Both the position numbers and the translations under genes were made by a program. From CAVSEK01 sp963726975 (GTDB lineage: Bacteria; Actinomycetota; Actinomycetes; Mycobacteriales; SCTD01): DNA of 64,000 bases. Every line of letters starts with the position of its first letter. Position 1 is the first letter of the stretch. Shown here piece by piece: positions 7,404-17,349 of the stretch. The DNA lies in assembly GCA_963726975.1 (NCBI GenBank), contig CAVSEK010000001.1, forward strand, positions 434,001-498,000, read 5' to 3'. The notes beneath the pieces were generated by a model. The model ran no database searches, was not told where the DNA came from, and saw only the letters and a list, made by a program, of their open reading frames with translations.

Positions 7404-8969
7404 CTACTCCCACTCGATCGTGCCCGGCGGCTTGCTCGTCACGTCGAGGACGACCCGGTTGACCTCGCGCACCTCGTTGGTGATCCGCGTCGAGATGGTC
7501 GCCAGCACGTCGTACGGCACGCGGGTCCAGTCCGCGGTCATCGCGTCCTCGGACGAGACCGGCCGCAGGACGACCGGGTGCCCGTACGTCCGGCCGTCGC
7601 CCTGGACGCCGACGCTGCGCACGTCGCCGAGCAGCACGACCGGGCACTGCCACACCTCGCGGTCCAGCCCGGCGCGGGTGAGCTCCTCGCGCGCGATCGC
7701 GTCGGCCTCGCGCAGCACCTCCAGCCGGTCGCGGGTGACCTCGCCGACGATCCGGATCCCCAGGCCCGGGCCCGGGAACGGCTGCCGCCAGACGATCGCC
7801 TCCGGCAGCCCGAGCTCGAGCCCGACCGCGCGCACCTCGTCCTTGAACAGCGCCCGCAGCGGCTCGACCAGCGCGAACTGCATGTCGTCCGGGAGCCCGC
7901 CGACGTTGTGGTGCGACTTGATCGTCGAGGTGCCGGCGCCGCCGCCGGACTCCACGACGTCCGGGTAGAGCGTCCCCTGCACGAGGAACTCGACGTGCCC
8001 GTCGGCCTCGACCGCCCGCGCCTCGGCCTCGAAGACCCGGATGAACTCCCGGCCGATCACCTTGCGCTTGGTCTCCGGGTCGGTGACGCCGGCGAGCGCG
8101 TCGAGGAACTGGTCGGCGACCGACGCGACCCGCAGCTGCACGCCGGTGGAGGCGACGAAGTCCTTCTCCACCTGCTCGGCCTCGCCCTTGCGCAGCAGCC
8201 CGTGGTCGACGAAGACGCAGGTCAGCTGGTCGCCGACGGCGCGCTGCACCAGCGCCGCCGCCACCGCGGAGTCGACCCCGCCGGACAGCCCGCAGACGAC
8301 CCGCTTGTCGCCGACCTGCGCGCGGATCCGCTCGACCTGCTCCTCGACGACGTTGAGCGTCGTCCAGGTCGGCCGGCAGCCGGCGGCCTCGAGCAGGAAG
8401 CGCTTGAGCACCTCCTGCCCGTGCTCGCTGTGCAGCACCTCGGGGTGGAACTGCACGCCGTACAGCCCCCGCTCCCGGTCCTCGAACGCCGCCACGGGGG
8501 TGGCAGCCGTCGAGGCGGTCACCGCGAAGCCGGGGGGCGCCTCGGACACCGCGTCGCCGTGCGACATCCACACCGACATGGCGCCGGGCAGCCCGGACAG
8601 CAGGACGCCGGGGTCGACGACCGCCAGGGCCGTGCGGCCGTACTCCGCCGTGCCGGTCTGCGCGACGGTCCCGCCGAGCGCGGCCGCCATCGCCTGGTGG
8701 CCGTAGCAGATGCCGAAGGTCGGCACGCCGGTCTCGAAGAAGCCGGCCGGCACCTGCGGGGCGCCGTCGGCGTAGACGCTGGAGGGCCCGCCGGACAGGA
8801 TCACGGCCCTGGGCGCCCGCGCGCGGATCTCCTCCGCGGTGATCGTGTGCGGGACGATCTCGCTGTAGACGTGGCACTCGCGCACGCGGCGCGCGATGAG
8901 CTGGGCGTACTGCGCCCCGAAGTCGACGACGAGGACGGTGTCGGCGTCGGCCGCCGGGTGCGCGCTCAC
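7404..8969 (-). CDS. guaA: GMP synthase (glutamine-hydrolysing)
   Basis: 521-residue GuaA, converting XMP to GMP with ATP and glutamine in the last step of GMP synthesis; cytosolic dimer. Seen: class I glutamine amidotransferase domain (residues 1-200) with the Cys nucleophile in GICYGHQ and the His/Glu of QFHPEV; the PP-loop SGGVDSAV of the ATP pyrophosphatase domain; and the dimerisation domain ending TSKPPGTIEWE, the near-invariant GuaA C terminus. The start is GTG 8969 because this gives the normal length and TAGGCT ends seven bases upstream, suggesting a leaderless mRNA; no Shine-Dalgarno is seen. Confidence 0.98.
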   Translation of the reverse strand: MSAHPAADADTVLVVDFGAQYAQLIARRVRECHVYSEIVPHTITAEEIRARAPRAVILSGGPSSVYADGAPQVPAGFFETGVPTFGICYGHQAMAAALGGTVAQTGTAEYGRTALAVVDPGVLLSGLPGAMSVWMSHGDAVSEAPPGFAVTASTAATPVAAFEDRERGLYGVQFHPEVLHSEHGQEVLKRFLLEAAGCRPTWTTLNVVEEQVERIRAQVGDKRVVCGLSGGVDSAVAAALVQRAVGDQLTCVFVDHGLLRKGEAEQVEKDFVASTGVQLRVASVADQFLDALAGVTDPETKRKVIGREFIRVFEAEARAVEADGHVEFLVQGTLYPDVVESGGGAGTSTIKSHHNVGGLPDDMQFALVEPLRALFKDEVRAVGLELGLPEAIVWRQPFPGPGLGIRIVGEVTRDRLEVLREADAIAREELTRAGLDREVWQCPVVLLGDVRSVGVQGDGRTYGHPVVLRPVSSEDAMTADWTRVPYDVLATISTRITNEVREVNRVVLDVTSKPPGTIEWE

Positions 8970-8976
8970 CGGGCGC

Positions 8977-8982
8977 AGCCTA
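8977..8982 (-). promoter_or_regulatory. -10-like hexamer TAGGCT before guaA, leaderless start
   Basis: On the minus strand TAGGCT is followed by seven bases and then the GTG of guaA. The position matches a -10 element of a leaderless transcript. No convincing -35 is visible. Confidence 0.5.
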
Positions 8983-9090
8983 CCGAGCGCGCAGCCCCAC
9001 GAGACCGCGCGCCGGCCCCCGGCAGGAACCGGACGCCCGACGGCGAAGAGGACGGGTGGACCACCTGCCCGACACCTCCGAGGAGTCCCC

Positions 9091-11157
9091 GTGCGCCTGC
9101 GATCCGCCCTCCTGCCCGCGCTCGCCGTGAGCGCCCTGCTCGCGCCGCTGCTGCTCGAGACCGGTCCGGCCGGCGCCGCGGCCGGCGCGGCCACCGGTCC
9201 GCGCTTCGTCGCGCCCGTGGCCCTCAACGACGCCAGCGGAGCGTCCACGCTCGGCGCCGAGCCCTCGATCGAGGTCGACAGCAAGGGCCAGGTCTACGTG
9301 AGCGCGCCCGCCGGCGTGCCGACCGGCGGCTGCCCGTTCTGGAACGTCCACCCCGACACCCGCAACGCCAAGGGCCTGCCGTACGACTACCGCGGCACGA
9401 TCGACACCGACCACGGCTCGATCGGCGGCGGCGACTGCGACGTCTCGATCACCCCGCAGCCGGGCGCGGCGTACGACCAGGTGTCGGTCACCAGCCTCTC
9501 GCTGGCGAACCTCACGTCCAACACGACCAAGGACGGCGGCAAGACCTTCACGACCGTCGCCAACCCGGCCAGCCAGCAGGTCTTCGGCGTCGACCGCCAG
9601 TGGCAGGCCAGCGACCCCGGCCTGGGCCGGCACTACCTCAGCGTCCACGACCTGGCCACCACCAACATCCAGGTCAGCGTCTCGACCGACGGCGGCTACC
9701 AGTACGTCCAGAACACCCCGGCCATCAACCCGCAGCAGGCCCCGGGCGCCGTCGGCCTGGGCGGCAACCACTTCGGCACGACCGTCGTCGACCCGGTCAC
9801 CCACAAGCTCTACATCCCGTTCCTGGCGCCCGGTCCGGACGAGCCGAGCGGGGGCAACGAGCACGCGGTCTGGGTCGCCGAGGGCGACCCCTGCGCCACC
9901 GTCGCCTGCACGCCCGGCGCCCCGGCCGGTCCGATCTCCTGGACCGACCACCTCGTCTACAGCGCGCCGGCCTCGGTGAAGCTGTCGCACATCTTCCCGG
10001 CGATCGCGATCGACCGGGCCGGCACCGTCTACGTCGCCTGGACCGGCGACACCACGAAGGCGGCCGACAGCTCGCCCGGCGACCAGGCCGCCAACCACAT
10101 CTTCGTCACCCACAGCAGGCCGCGGGTCGTCACCGCGGGCTCCTGGACGACCCCGCGCGCCATCGACGGCGGCGTGGCGCACAGCAACATGTTCCCGTGG
10201 CTCATCGCGGGCGAGCGCGGCCAGGTCGCCGCGGTCTGGTACTCCGGCCGCCTCGCCGGCGACGCGGCCTGCGGCGCCCGCTCCGGCACGGCGACCGACG
10301 ACGACGGCGTCAACAACAACTGCCGCAACGCCTGGCGGGTCGTCTACGCCCAGACCCGCAACGGCGACACCGCCCGGCCCAGCTGGTCGCACTCCCCCGC
10401 CTCGCCGGTCGTGCACCACGGCTCGGTCTGCGACTCCGGCACCGCCTGCCTCACCTTCGGCGGCGACCGCACCCTGCTCGACTTCTTCGACGTGGCGCTC
10501 GACCAGCTCGGCCGGCCGAACATCGCCTACGTCAGCGACGTGCGGGCGCCCGGCACGGCCGACGTGCAGTACACCCGGCAGTGCGCCGGCACCACGCTGA
10601 CCGGCGTCACCCTGCCCGCGAAGTGCGGCCCGCTCGGCGCCAAGCCCGCGGCCTGCACCGCCGACGCGGCCTACACCGACGCCTCGGGCGACGCGAACGC
10701 GGTCCTCGGCAACAGCACCCCGCTGCCCAGCGACCCGGCTCTCGACGTCGTGGGCGGCTCGCTGGCCACCACCGCCGAGGGCGTCGCGCTCACGACGCGC
10801 CTGCTCGACCTCGAGCCCGGCACGTACGGCCAGATCGTGGAGCAGCACTTCACCATCGGCGGCCAGGGCTACTACGTCATGGCGTCGCGCGACACCGGCA
10901 CCAGCGCGACGTCGTACGACTACGGCACGAGCGACGCGACGACGTTCCGCGGCAAGCTCGGCAGCACCACGGGCAGCTTCGACGACGCCGGCAACACCGT
11001 CTCGATCGTGCTGCCGCGCACGCTGAGCCCCACGGCCTCGCTGCACGCCGGCGACGTGCTCAGCGGGCTGGTGACCACGACGCGTCGTGACGGGGTCCTG
11101 CTCATCCCGGACGCCGACACCGCCGTCGACCCCTGCGGCTACACCGTCGCCTCGTAG
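9091..11157 (+). CDS. secreted exo-sialidase-like beta-propeller protein
   Basis: 688-residue exported protein. Seen: signal peptide MRLRSALLPALAVSALLAPLL with an AGA/AAA-type cleavage region near residue 30; then repeated beta-propeller blades with Asp-box-like turns (TKDGGKTF, STDGGYQY) and paired cysteines, and a C-terminal beta-sandwich-like region (residues about 530-688). BNR/sialidase-like propellers bind or cleave glycans, but I see no sialidase Arg triad, so enzyme activity is not claimed. GTG 9091 has GAGGAG five bases upstream. A second propeller gene follows after a terminator-like hairpin. Confidence 0.8.
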   Translation: MRLRSALLPALAVSALLAPLLLETGPAGAAAGAATGPRFVAPVALNDASGASTLGAEPSIEVDSKGQVYVSAPAGVPTGGCPFWNVHPDTRNAKGLPYDYRGTIDTDHGSIGGGDCDVSITPQPGAAYDQVSVTSLSLANLTSNTTKDGGKTFTTVANPASQQVFGVDRQWQASDPGLGRHYLSVHDLATTNIQVSVSTDGGYQYVQNTPAINPQQAPGAVGLGGNHFGTTVVDPVTHKLYIPFLAPGPDEPSGGNEHAVWVAEGDPCATVACTPGAPAGPISWTDHLVYSAPASVKLSHIFPAIAIDRAGTVYVAWTGDTTKAADSSPGDQAANHIFVTHSRPRVVTAGSWTTPRAIDGGVAHSNMFPWLIAGERGQVAAVWYSGRLAGDAACGARSGTATDDDGVNNNCRNAWRVVYAQTRNGDTARPSWSHSPASPVVHHGSVCDSGTACLTFGGDRTLLDFFDVALDQLGRPNIAYVSDVRAPGTADVQYTRQCAGTTLTGVTLPAKCGPLGAKPAACTADAAYTDASGDANAVLGNSTPLPSDPALDVVGGSLATTAEGVALTTRLLDLEPGTYGQIVEQHFTIGGQGYYVMASRDTGTSATSYDYGTSDATTFRGKLGSTTGSFDDAGNTVSIVLPRTLSPTASLHAGDVLSGLVTTTRRDGVLLIPDADTAVDPCGYTVAS

Positions 11158-11170
11158 CGCAGGCACCCCG

Positions 11171-11200
11171 GGAGCGCGGCGCGGTGACGTGCCGCGCTCC
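11171..11200 (+). terminator. hairpin after the first beta-propeller gene
   Basis: GGAGCGCGGC and GCCGCGCTCC form a perfect ten-base stem with a ten-base loop, 13 bases after the stop codon. There is no T-tract, as is usual in high-GC actinomycetes. Confidence 0.6.
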
Positions 11201-11317
11201 TGGCACGTCCGGGCCCTTGCGCACCGGCGCGCGCGGTGCCAGTGTGCGCTCGCCTCGCACACCGGGCGGGCCCTCGAGCGACGTCGCCGCTGCCGTCCGG
11301 GCGAGTCGGAGGTCTCC

Positions 11318-14137
11318 ATGGCCCGACCGTCCCGCGCCCGCGCGCTGACCGCCGCCCTCATCGGCGGCGTCGCCCTGGCCACCGCCCTGGCCGGCGCCGC
11401 CCCACCCGGGGCGGCCGCCGGCTCGGCGCTCGCCGTCGCCGCCGGCGGCGAGGGCGCCTCCCCCGCGCTCTCCCGCCACCAGGAGGAGCTCGGCCTGCTG
11501 CGCGCGCTCGTCGGCAACGGCGGCGAGCCCGCCGAGGGCCCGGGCACCGCGGCCGACCAGGCCTTCGCCTCGCGCGCCTACCCCGCCGACACGATCAGCC
11601 TGGCCCAGTCCCAGCGCGCGCAGGACGCCTTCACCACCGTCCAGGCCCGCGGGGCCGTGGCCTCGGCCGCCGCCCGCCCGTGGCAGCCCGCCGGCCCGAG
11701 CCGCGCGCTCTACCCCTTCAAGCAGCTGCGCAACAGGGACAACTACGTCCCCAACACCTACGTCGCCGGCGGCCGCACGACCTCCCTGGCCGTGGCGCCG
11801 ACCTGCCGCCCGGGTGCCTGCCGGATGTGGGTGACGCCCGCCGGCGGAGGCGTGTGGCGCACCGAGGACGCCCTGGCCGCGACGCCGGCCTGGCGCTACC
11901 TGTCCGGCCCGTTCGGCATCAACGCGATGGGCACCGTCTCGCTCGACCCCAACGACCCGACCGGCAACACGCTCTACGTCGGCACCGGTGAGGCCAACGT
12001 CTGCGGCTCCGGCTGCGTCGCCGGAGTGGGGCTCTACCGCTCCACCGACGGCGGGGACAGCTGGTCCGCGACGCTGGGCGCCAGCGCCCTCTCGGGCAAG
12101 GGCATCGGCAGGATCGCCGTGAAGCCCGGCAGTCCCGACACGCTCTACGCGGCGACGACCACCGCCCTGCGCGGCATGTCCGGCGCCTGCTGCAGCGGCG
12201 TGACGCGGCCGGTGCCGGACGCGGCCAAGTGGGGCCTCTACAAGAGCACCGACCGCGGACGCAGCTGGACCTTCGTGCACAACGGGTCCGCCGACGCCCG
12301 CAGCTGCACCGGCAGCCTCAGCGAGTTCGCCAACAACGGCGACTGCAGCCCGCGCGGCGTCTCGGAGGTGGCCTTCGACCCGTCCGACCCGGCCACGCTC
12401 TACGCCGCCTCGTTCGCGCGGGGCGTGTGGCGCTCCACCGACGAGGGCCGCACCTGGTCGCAGATCAAGCCGTCGCTCAACGCCGCCCTGTTCACCAGCC
12501 GCCCGGCCCTCGCCGTCACCCGGCTGTCCAACGGCAAGACCCGGATGTACGTCTACGAGGGCAACGTCGGGAACCCGACCGCGCGGCTCTTCCGCAGCGA
12601 CAGCGTCGCCTCGGGCAGCCCGACCTTCACCGACCTGAGCAGCGCCGACCCCGCCTCGCCGGGCTACGCGACGTACGACCAGTGCGGTGGCCAGTGCTGG
12701 TACGACGTCTTCGTGCACACGCCCGAGGGGCACCCGGACGTCGTCTACACCGGCGGCTCCTACGCGTACGGCGAGACCGGGCGGATCTCCAACGGTCGCG
12801 CGGTCGTGCTGTCCACCGACGCCGGCGTCTCCGGCACCGACATGACGATGGACGACACCTCGCGGCTGCACCCCAACGGGCTGCACCCGGACCAGCACGC
12901 CCTCGTGACGCGCCCCGGCCGCCCGTTCGAGTTCTTCGAGGCCAACGACGGCGGCGTGATGCGCTCCAGCGGCGAGTTCGCGAGCGCGTCCGACACCTGC
13001 GGCGACCGCGGGCTCGACGGCGACGCGCTGCGGCGCTGCCGCCAGCTGCTGTCGAAGGTGCCGACCCGGCTCACCGGCATCAACGAGGGGCTGCGCACGC
13101 TGCAGTTCATCGACCTGTCGGTCAGCCCGCACGACCCGTCGGTCGTCCAGGGCGGCACGCAGGACAACGGCACCTGGGAGACCGGCGGCAGCGCGGTGAC
13201 GTGGCGCAACACGATCATCGGCGACGGCGGGTTCTCCGGCTTCGACGCCCGCCTCCCCGACTTCCGGGTGCACGACTACTACGACGCGAGCCCCGACGTG
13301 AACTTCGACGCCGGCCGCTTCGACAAGTGGATCTGGACCGGTGACCCGGTCTTCGGCATCGCGGGCACGCTGTTCTACACGCCGCTCACCACCGACCCGC
13401 TGGTCAGCGGGACGATGTTCATCGGCACCGGCGCCGGTGTGCACCGCACCACGACGTACGGCCTGGGCACGCGCTCGAAGGCCGATGCGCTGCGGATCTG
13501 CAACACCCTCACGGGCACCTTCGAGGACACCTGCGGCGACTGGCGGCTGCTCGGCGTCACGCCGCTCACCTCGACCGGCTGGGGCAACCGCGAGGGCGGC
13601 GCCGTCTCGGCGATCGCCCGCACGACCGCGACCGCCACGACCGCCTGGGCCGGCACCGGCACCGGACGCGTCTTCGTCTCGCGCAACGTCGACGCCGCCG
13701 ACCCGGCGGCCGTCCGCTGGACGCGGGTGGACCTGCCGAGCACGCCGGGCCGCTTCGTCAGCGGGATCACCGTCGACCCGCGCGACGGCAACCGGGCGTG
13801 GGTCTCCTACAGCGGCTACGGCTCCAACACGCCGGGTGAGACCGGCCACGTCTACTCCGTGGCCTTCGACCCCGGTCGCGGTACCGCCCGGTGGACCGAC
13901 CTGTCCGACGGGCTCGACGACCTGCCCGTGACCGACGTCGCCCGCGACGCCGGGACCGGCACGGTCTACGCGTCGACCGACTTCGGCGTCATGGCGCTGC
14001 CCCAGGGCGGCACCTGGCGGGAGGCCGCCCGCGGGCTGCCCCAGGTCGAGGTCGCCGGGCTGACCCTGTCGCCGGACGGCCGCACGCTGTGGGCCGCGAC
14101 GCACGGGCTCGCCGCGTACAAGCTCGACCTGCGCTGA
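11318..14137 (+). CDS. secreted BNR/Asp-box (VPS10-like) beta-propeller protein
   Basis: 939-residue exported protein. Seen: an Ala-rich signal peptide (ALTAALIGGVALATALAGAA, cleavage near residue 33-40), a region of about 100 residues, then many Asp-box blades S-T-D-x-G-x-S/T-W (STDGGDSW, STDRGRSW, STDEGRTW) as in sortilin/VPS10-type and glycoside-hydrolase propellers such as xyloglucanases. Paired cysteines are frequent. ATG 11318 has GGAGG five bases upstream. It shares architecture and neighbourhood with the preceding gene, suggesting a functional pair at the cell surface. Binding of polysaccharide or protein ligands is plausible; no catalytic residues can be assigned. Confidence 0.85.
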   Translation: MARPSRARALTAALIGGVALATALAGAAPPGAAAGSALAVAAGGEGASPALSRHQEELGLLRALVGNGGEPAEGPGTAADQAFASRAYPADTISLAQSQRAQDAFTTVQARGAVASAAARPWQPAGPSRALYPFKQLRNRDNYVPNTYVAGGRTTSLAVAPTCRPGACRMWVTPAGGGVWRTEDALAATPAWRYLSGPFGINAMGTVSLDPNDPTGNTLYVGTGEANVCGSGCVAGVGLYRSTDGGDSWSATLGASALSGKGIGRIAVKPGSPDTLYAATTTALRGMSGACCSGVTRPVPDAAKWGLYKSTDRGRSWTFVHNGSADARSCTGSLSEFANNGDCSPRGVSEVAFDPSDPATLYAASFARGVWRSTDEGRTWSQIKPSLNAALFTSRPALAVTRLSNGKTRMYVYEGNVGNPTARLFRSDSVASGSPTFTDLSSADPASPGYATYDQCGGQCWYDVFVHTPEGHPDVVYTGGSYAYGETGRISNGRAVVLSTDAGVSGTDMTMDDTSRLHPNGLHPDQHALVTRPGRPFEFFEANDGGVMRSSGEFASASDTCGDRGLDGDALRRCRQLLSKVPTRLTGINEGLRTLQFIDLSVSPHDPSVVQGGTQDNGTWETGGSAVTWRNTIIGDGGFSGFDARLPDFRVHDYYDASPDVNFDAGRFDKWIWTGDPVFGIAGTLFYTPLTTDPLVSGTMFIGTGAGVHRTTTYGLGTRSKADALRICNTLTGTFEDTCGDWRLLGVTPLTSTGWGNREGGAVSAIARTTATATTAWAGTGTGRVFVSRNVDAADPAAVRWTRVDLPSTPGRFVSGITVDPRDGNRAWVSYSGYGSNTPGETGHVYSVAFDPGRGTARWTDLSDGLDDLPVTDVARDAGTGTVYASTDFGVMALPQGGTWREAARGLPQVEVAGLTLSPDGRTLWAATHGLAAYKLDLR

Positions 14138-14141
14138 ACCC

Positions 14142-14183
14142 GACCGGGCCCGGTCCCCGCTGCTGCGGGGGCCGGGCCCGGTC
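14142..14183. terminator. strong bidirectional hairpin terminator
   Basis: An 18-base arm at 14142-14160 pairs with 14165-14183 with one mismatch and a four-base TGCT loop. It stands exactly between two convergent genes (stops at 14137 and 14190), so it can end transcription from both sides. Confidence 0.8.
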
Positions 14184-14189
14184 GCGTGC

Positions 14190-14471
14190 TCAGGCGGTGA
14201 CCTGCACGCCCTTCCAGAAGGCGATCCGGTCCTGGACCTGGGCGGCGGCGTCCTTCGGCTCGGGGTAGGTCCACGCAGCGTCCTCGTTGACCTGCCCGTC
14301 GACCTCGACGGAGAAGTACGACGCGGTCCCCTTCCACGGGCAGACCGTGTGCGTGTCCGACGGCCGCAGGGTCGCGGTCACCGCCTCGCGCGGGAAGTAG
14401 TGGTTGCCCTCCACGACGACGGTGTCGTCCGAGGAGGCGAGGGTGGTGCCGTTCCAGGTCGCGGTAGCCAT
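14190..14471 (-). CDS. DUF427 domain-containing protein
   Basis: 93-residue single-domain protein of the DUF427 family. Seen: the family's typical ATWNGTTLASSDDTVVVEGN start, FPREAV and CPWKGTASYFSVEVDG with the conserved Cys-Pro-Trp-Lys-Gly, and an Ala-Trp-x-Tyr-Pro-x-Pro segment. The function is not known. ATG 14471 is chosen because the family begins there; a longer in-frame start at 14516 would add a low-complexity tail that family members lack. Confidence 0.9.
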   Translation of the reverse strand: MATATWNGTTLASSDDTVVVEGNHYFPREAVTATLRPSDTHTVCPWKGTASYFSVEVDGQVNEDAAWTYPEPKDAAAQVQDRIAFWKGVQVTA

Positions 14472-14532
14472 GACCGGGTCAACGCCGGCCGCCGGCCGGC
14501 CATGCCCGGACACCATGCCGTGCCGGCGACGG

Positions 14533-15708
14533 CTAGCGCGCCATCCCCACGGACTGCCCGCGCTGGAGGTCCTTGCCCTCGGTCCGGATGGCCGGCGCGA
14601 CCATGACCTCGACGCGCTGGAACTCCTTGATCGAGGAGTAGCCGGTGAGCGCCATCGACCGGCGCAGCGCGCCGAACAGGTTGGTCGTGCCGTCGTCGGT
14701 GATCGCCGGGCCGAGCAGCACCTGCTCGAGCGTGCCGACCTGCTCGACGCGCACCCGGGTGCCGCGCGGGACCTCGGGGTGGTGGCTGCCGTGCCCCCAG
14801 TGCCAGCCGCGGCCGGGCGCCTCGGTGGCGCGGGCCAGCGGGCTGCCCATCATGACCGCGTCCGCGCCGCAGGCGATGGCCTTGGCGACGTCGCCGCCGG
14901 TGCGCATGCCGCCGTCGGCGATGACGTGCACGTAGCGCCCGCCGGACTCGTCGAGGTAGTCGCGCCGGGCCCCGGCCGCGTCGGCGATGGCGGTCGCCAT
15001 GGGCACCCCGAGGCCGAGCACGCCGCGGGTGGTGTTGGCCTGTCCGGGACCGACGCCGACCATGATCCCCGCGGCACCGGTGCGCATGAGGTGCAGCGCG
15101 CTCTGGTAGGTCGCGCAGCCGCCGACGAGCACGGGGACGTCGAGGTCGGCGATGAACCGCTTGAGGTTGAGCGGCTCGTGCCGGGTCGACACGTGCTCCG
15201 CCGACACGACCGTGCCCTGGATGACGAACAGGTCCACCCCGGCGTCGAGCACCGTCTGGGCGAACTGCACCGTCCGCTGCGGGGTGAGCGAGGCCGCCAC
15301 CGTGACGCCCGCGTCGCGGACCTGCTTGACCCGCGCGGTGATGAGGTCGGCCTGCACCGGCGCGGCGTACATCTCGCGCATCCGCTCGAGCGCGCCGTCA
15401 GCGGGCAGCCCGGCGATCTCCGCCAGCAGCGGCTCGGGGTCGTCGTAGCGCGTCCACAGCCCCTCGAGGTCGAGCACGCCGAGGCCGCCGAGCCGGCCGA
15501 CGGCCACGCACGTGTCGGGCGACATGACGCCGTCCATCGCGCTGGCGACCAGCGGCAGGTCGAAGCGGTACGCGTCGATGTCCCACGCGATGGAGACGTC
15601 CTCCGGGTCGCGGGTGCGCCGCGAGGGCACGAGCGCGATGTCGTCGAAGCCGTACGCCCGGCGCCCCGACTTGCCGATGCCGATCTCGACGGTCTCGCTG
15701 CCGGCCAC
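14533..15708 (-). CDS. guaB3: GuaB3 family IMP dehydrogenase-related protein
   Basis: 391-residue TIM-barrel protein of the GuaB3 family found next to guaB in actinobacteria. Seen: start VEIGIGKSGRRAYGFDDIALVPSRRTRDP, lack of the CBS domains that GuaB carries, and the loop GVGPGQANTTRGVLG where canonical IMP dehydrogenase has the catalytic Cys (SICTTR). The Cys is therefore absent at the expected place. It begins with GTG 15708 immediately after the TAG of guaB (TAGGTG), so the pair is cotranscribed. A role in purine balance is inferred from context; enzyme activity is uncertain from sequence alone. Confidence 0.9.
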   Translation of the reverse strand: MAGSETVEIGIGKSGRRAYGFDDIALVPSRRTRDPEDVSIAWDIDAYRFDLPLVASAMDGVMSPDTCVAVGRLGGLGVLDLEGLWTRYDDPEPLLAEIAGLPADGALERMREMYAAPVQADLITARVKQVRDAGVTVAASLTPQRTVQFAQTVLDAGVDLFVIQGTVVSAEHVSTRHEPLNLKRFIADLDVPVLVGGCATYQSALHLMRTGAAGIMVGVGPGQANTTRGVLGLGVPMATAIADAAGARRDYLDESGGRYVHVIADGGMRTGGDVAKAIACGADAVMMGSPLARATEAPGRGWHWGHGSHHPEVPRGTRVRVEQVGTLEQVLLGPAITDDGTTNLFGALRRSMALTGYSSIKEFQRVEVMVAPAIRTEGKDLQRGQSVGMAR

Positions 15709-17236
15709 CTATCGCCCCGAGCTGTAGTTGGGGGCCTCGACGGTCATCTGCACGTCGTGCGGGTGGCTCTCCTTGAGCCCCGCGGCCGTGATCCGGACGA
15801 AGCGCCCGCGCTCCTGCAGCTGCGGGATCGTGCGCGCGCCGACGTAGAACATCGACTGCCGCAGCCCGCCGACCAGCTGGTGGGCGACGGCGGCCAGCGG
15901 CCCGCGGTAGGGCACCTGCCCCTCGATGCCCTCCGGCACGATCTGCGCGTCGCTGGTGACGTCGGACTGGAAGTAGCGGTCCTTGGAGTACGACGTCTTG
16001 CCGCGCGAGGCCATCGCGCCGAGCGAGCCCATCCCGCGGTAGGTCTTGAACTGCTTGCCGTTGACGAAGACGAGGTCGCCCGGGCTCTCCTCGCAGCCGG
16101 CGAGCAGCGAGCCGAGCATGACGGTGTCGGCGCCGGCGACGAGCGCCTTGGCGATGTCGCCGGAGTACTGCAGCCCGCCGTCCCCCACGACCGGGACGCC
16201 CGCGGGCCGGCACGCCTTCGCCACGTCGTTGATGGCGGTGACCTGGGGCACTCCGACCCCCGCGACGACTCTCGTGGTGCAGATCGAACCAGGACCCACA
16301 CCTGCCTTCACGCCGTCGGCACCGGCGTCGACGAGCGCCTGGGCGCCGGCGCGGGTGGCGACGTTGCCGGCGAGGACCTGCACGTGCCGGGTGGCCGGGT
16401 CCTTCTTGAGCCTCTCGATCATCTCGAGCATGAGCCGGGCGTGGCCGTTGGCGACGTCCGGCACGAGCACGTCGACGCCGGCCTCGACGAGCCGGGTCGC
16501 CCGCTCCCACGCGTCGCCGAAGTAGCCGATGGCGGCGCGCGACGAGCAGCCGGCCGTCGGCGTCCTTGGAGGCGTGCGGGAACTGCTCGGACTTGACGAA
16601 GTCCTTGACGGTGATGAGCCCGGCGAGCCGGCCCTGCTCGTCGACGAGCGGCAGCCGCTCGCGCTTGTGGCGCCGCAGGATGACCGTCGCGTCCTCGTTG
16701 CTGATGCCGACCGGCGCGGTGATGAGCGGCATGGGCGTCATGACGTCGGCGACGAGCGTGCTCGACCACTGCGCGACCGGGACGAAGCGCAGGTCGCGGT
16801 TGGTGATGATGCCCAGCAGCGTGCGGTCCTCGTCGACGACCGGCAGGCCCGAGACGCGGTAGCGCCCGCACAGGTCGTCGAGGTCCTCGAGCGTCGCCTT
16901 CGGCCCGATCGTCACCGGGTTGCTGATCTTGCCGGTCTGGGTGCGCTTGACGAGGTCGACCTGGTAGGCCTGGTCGTCGATCGACAGGTTGCGGTGCAGG
17001 ACGCCGATGCCGCCCTGCCGCGCCATGGCGATGGCCATCCGCGACTCGGTCACCGTGTCCATCGCGCTGGAGACCAGCGGCAGGCGCAGGCTGATCCCGC
17101 GGGTCAGCCGGGTCGTGGTGTCGACCTCGCTGGGGATGACGTCGGTGTCGCCGGGCAGCAGCAGCACGTCGTCGTAGGTCAGCCCGAGCGGGGCGAGCGC
17201 GAGGTCGCCGCTGGGGTCGGGGGCCGAGGAGGTCAT
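15709..17236 (-). CDS. guaB: IMP dehydrogenase, one frameshift
   Basis: IMP dehydrogenase, oxidising IMP to XMP with NAD, the committed step to guanine nucleotides. Seen: N-terminal barrel (LTYDDVLLLPG, VSSAMDTVTE), two CBS domains (about residues 100-220), then after a frame break near 16540 the core continues IGYFGDAWERATRLVEAGVD with the active-site loop GVGPGSICTTR, the flap and the C terminus. One surplus base accounts for the break, which falls between LLV and AIGYFG. Corrected length is about 508 residues. As guaB is essential, the break is most likely a sequence error. ATG 17236 starts a normal N terminus. Confidence 0.93.
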
Positions 17237-17337
17237 GGCGCCTTCCGGACGGGGAGCGACCAGTCTACGGCCGCAGCGCCGACCGTCCGGGCCGCGGCAC
17301 CGGGCTGTGGACGGGCCCCCGACGGAGCCGTACGACC

Positions 17338-17343
17338 TAGGCT
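17338..17343 (+). promoter_or_regulatory. -10-like hexamer TAGGCT, leaderless start
   Basis: TAGGCT is separated by six bases from the GTG at 17350, the spacing expected for leaderless transcription of the DUF5319 gene. No ribosome binding site is present. Confidence 0.5.
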
Positions 17344-17349
17344 GGGCGG

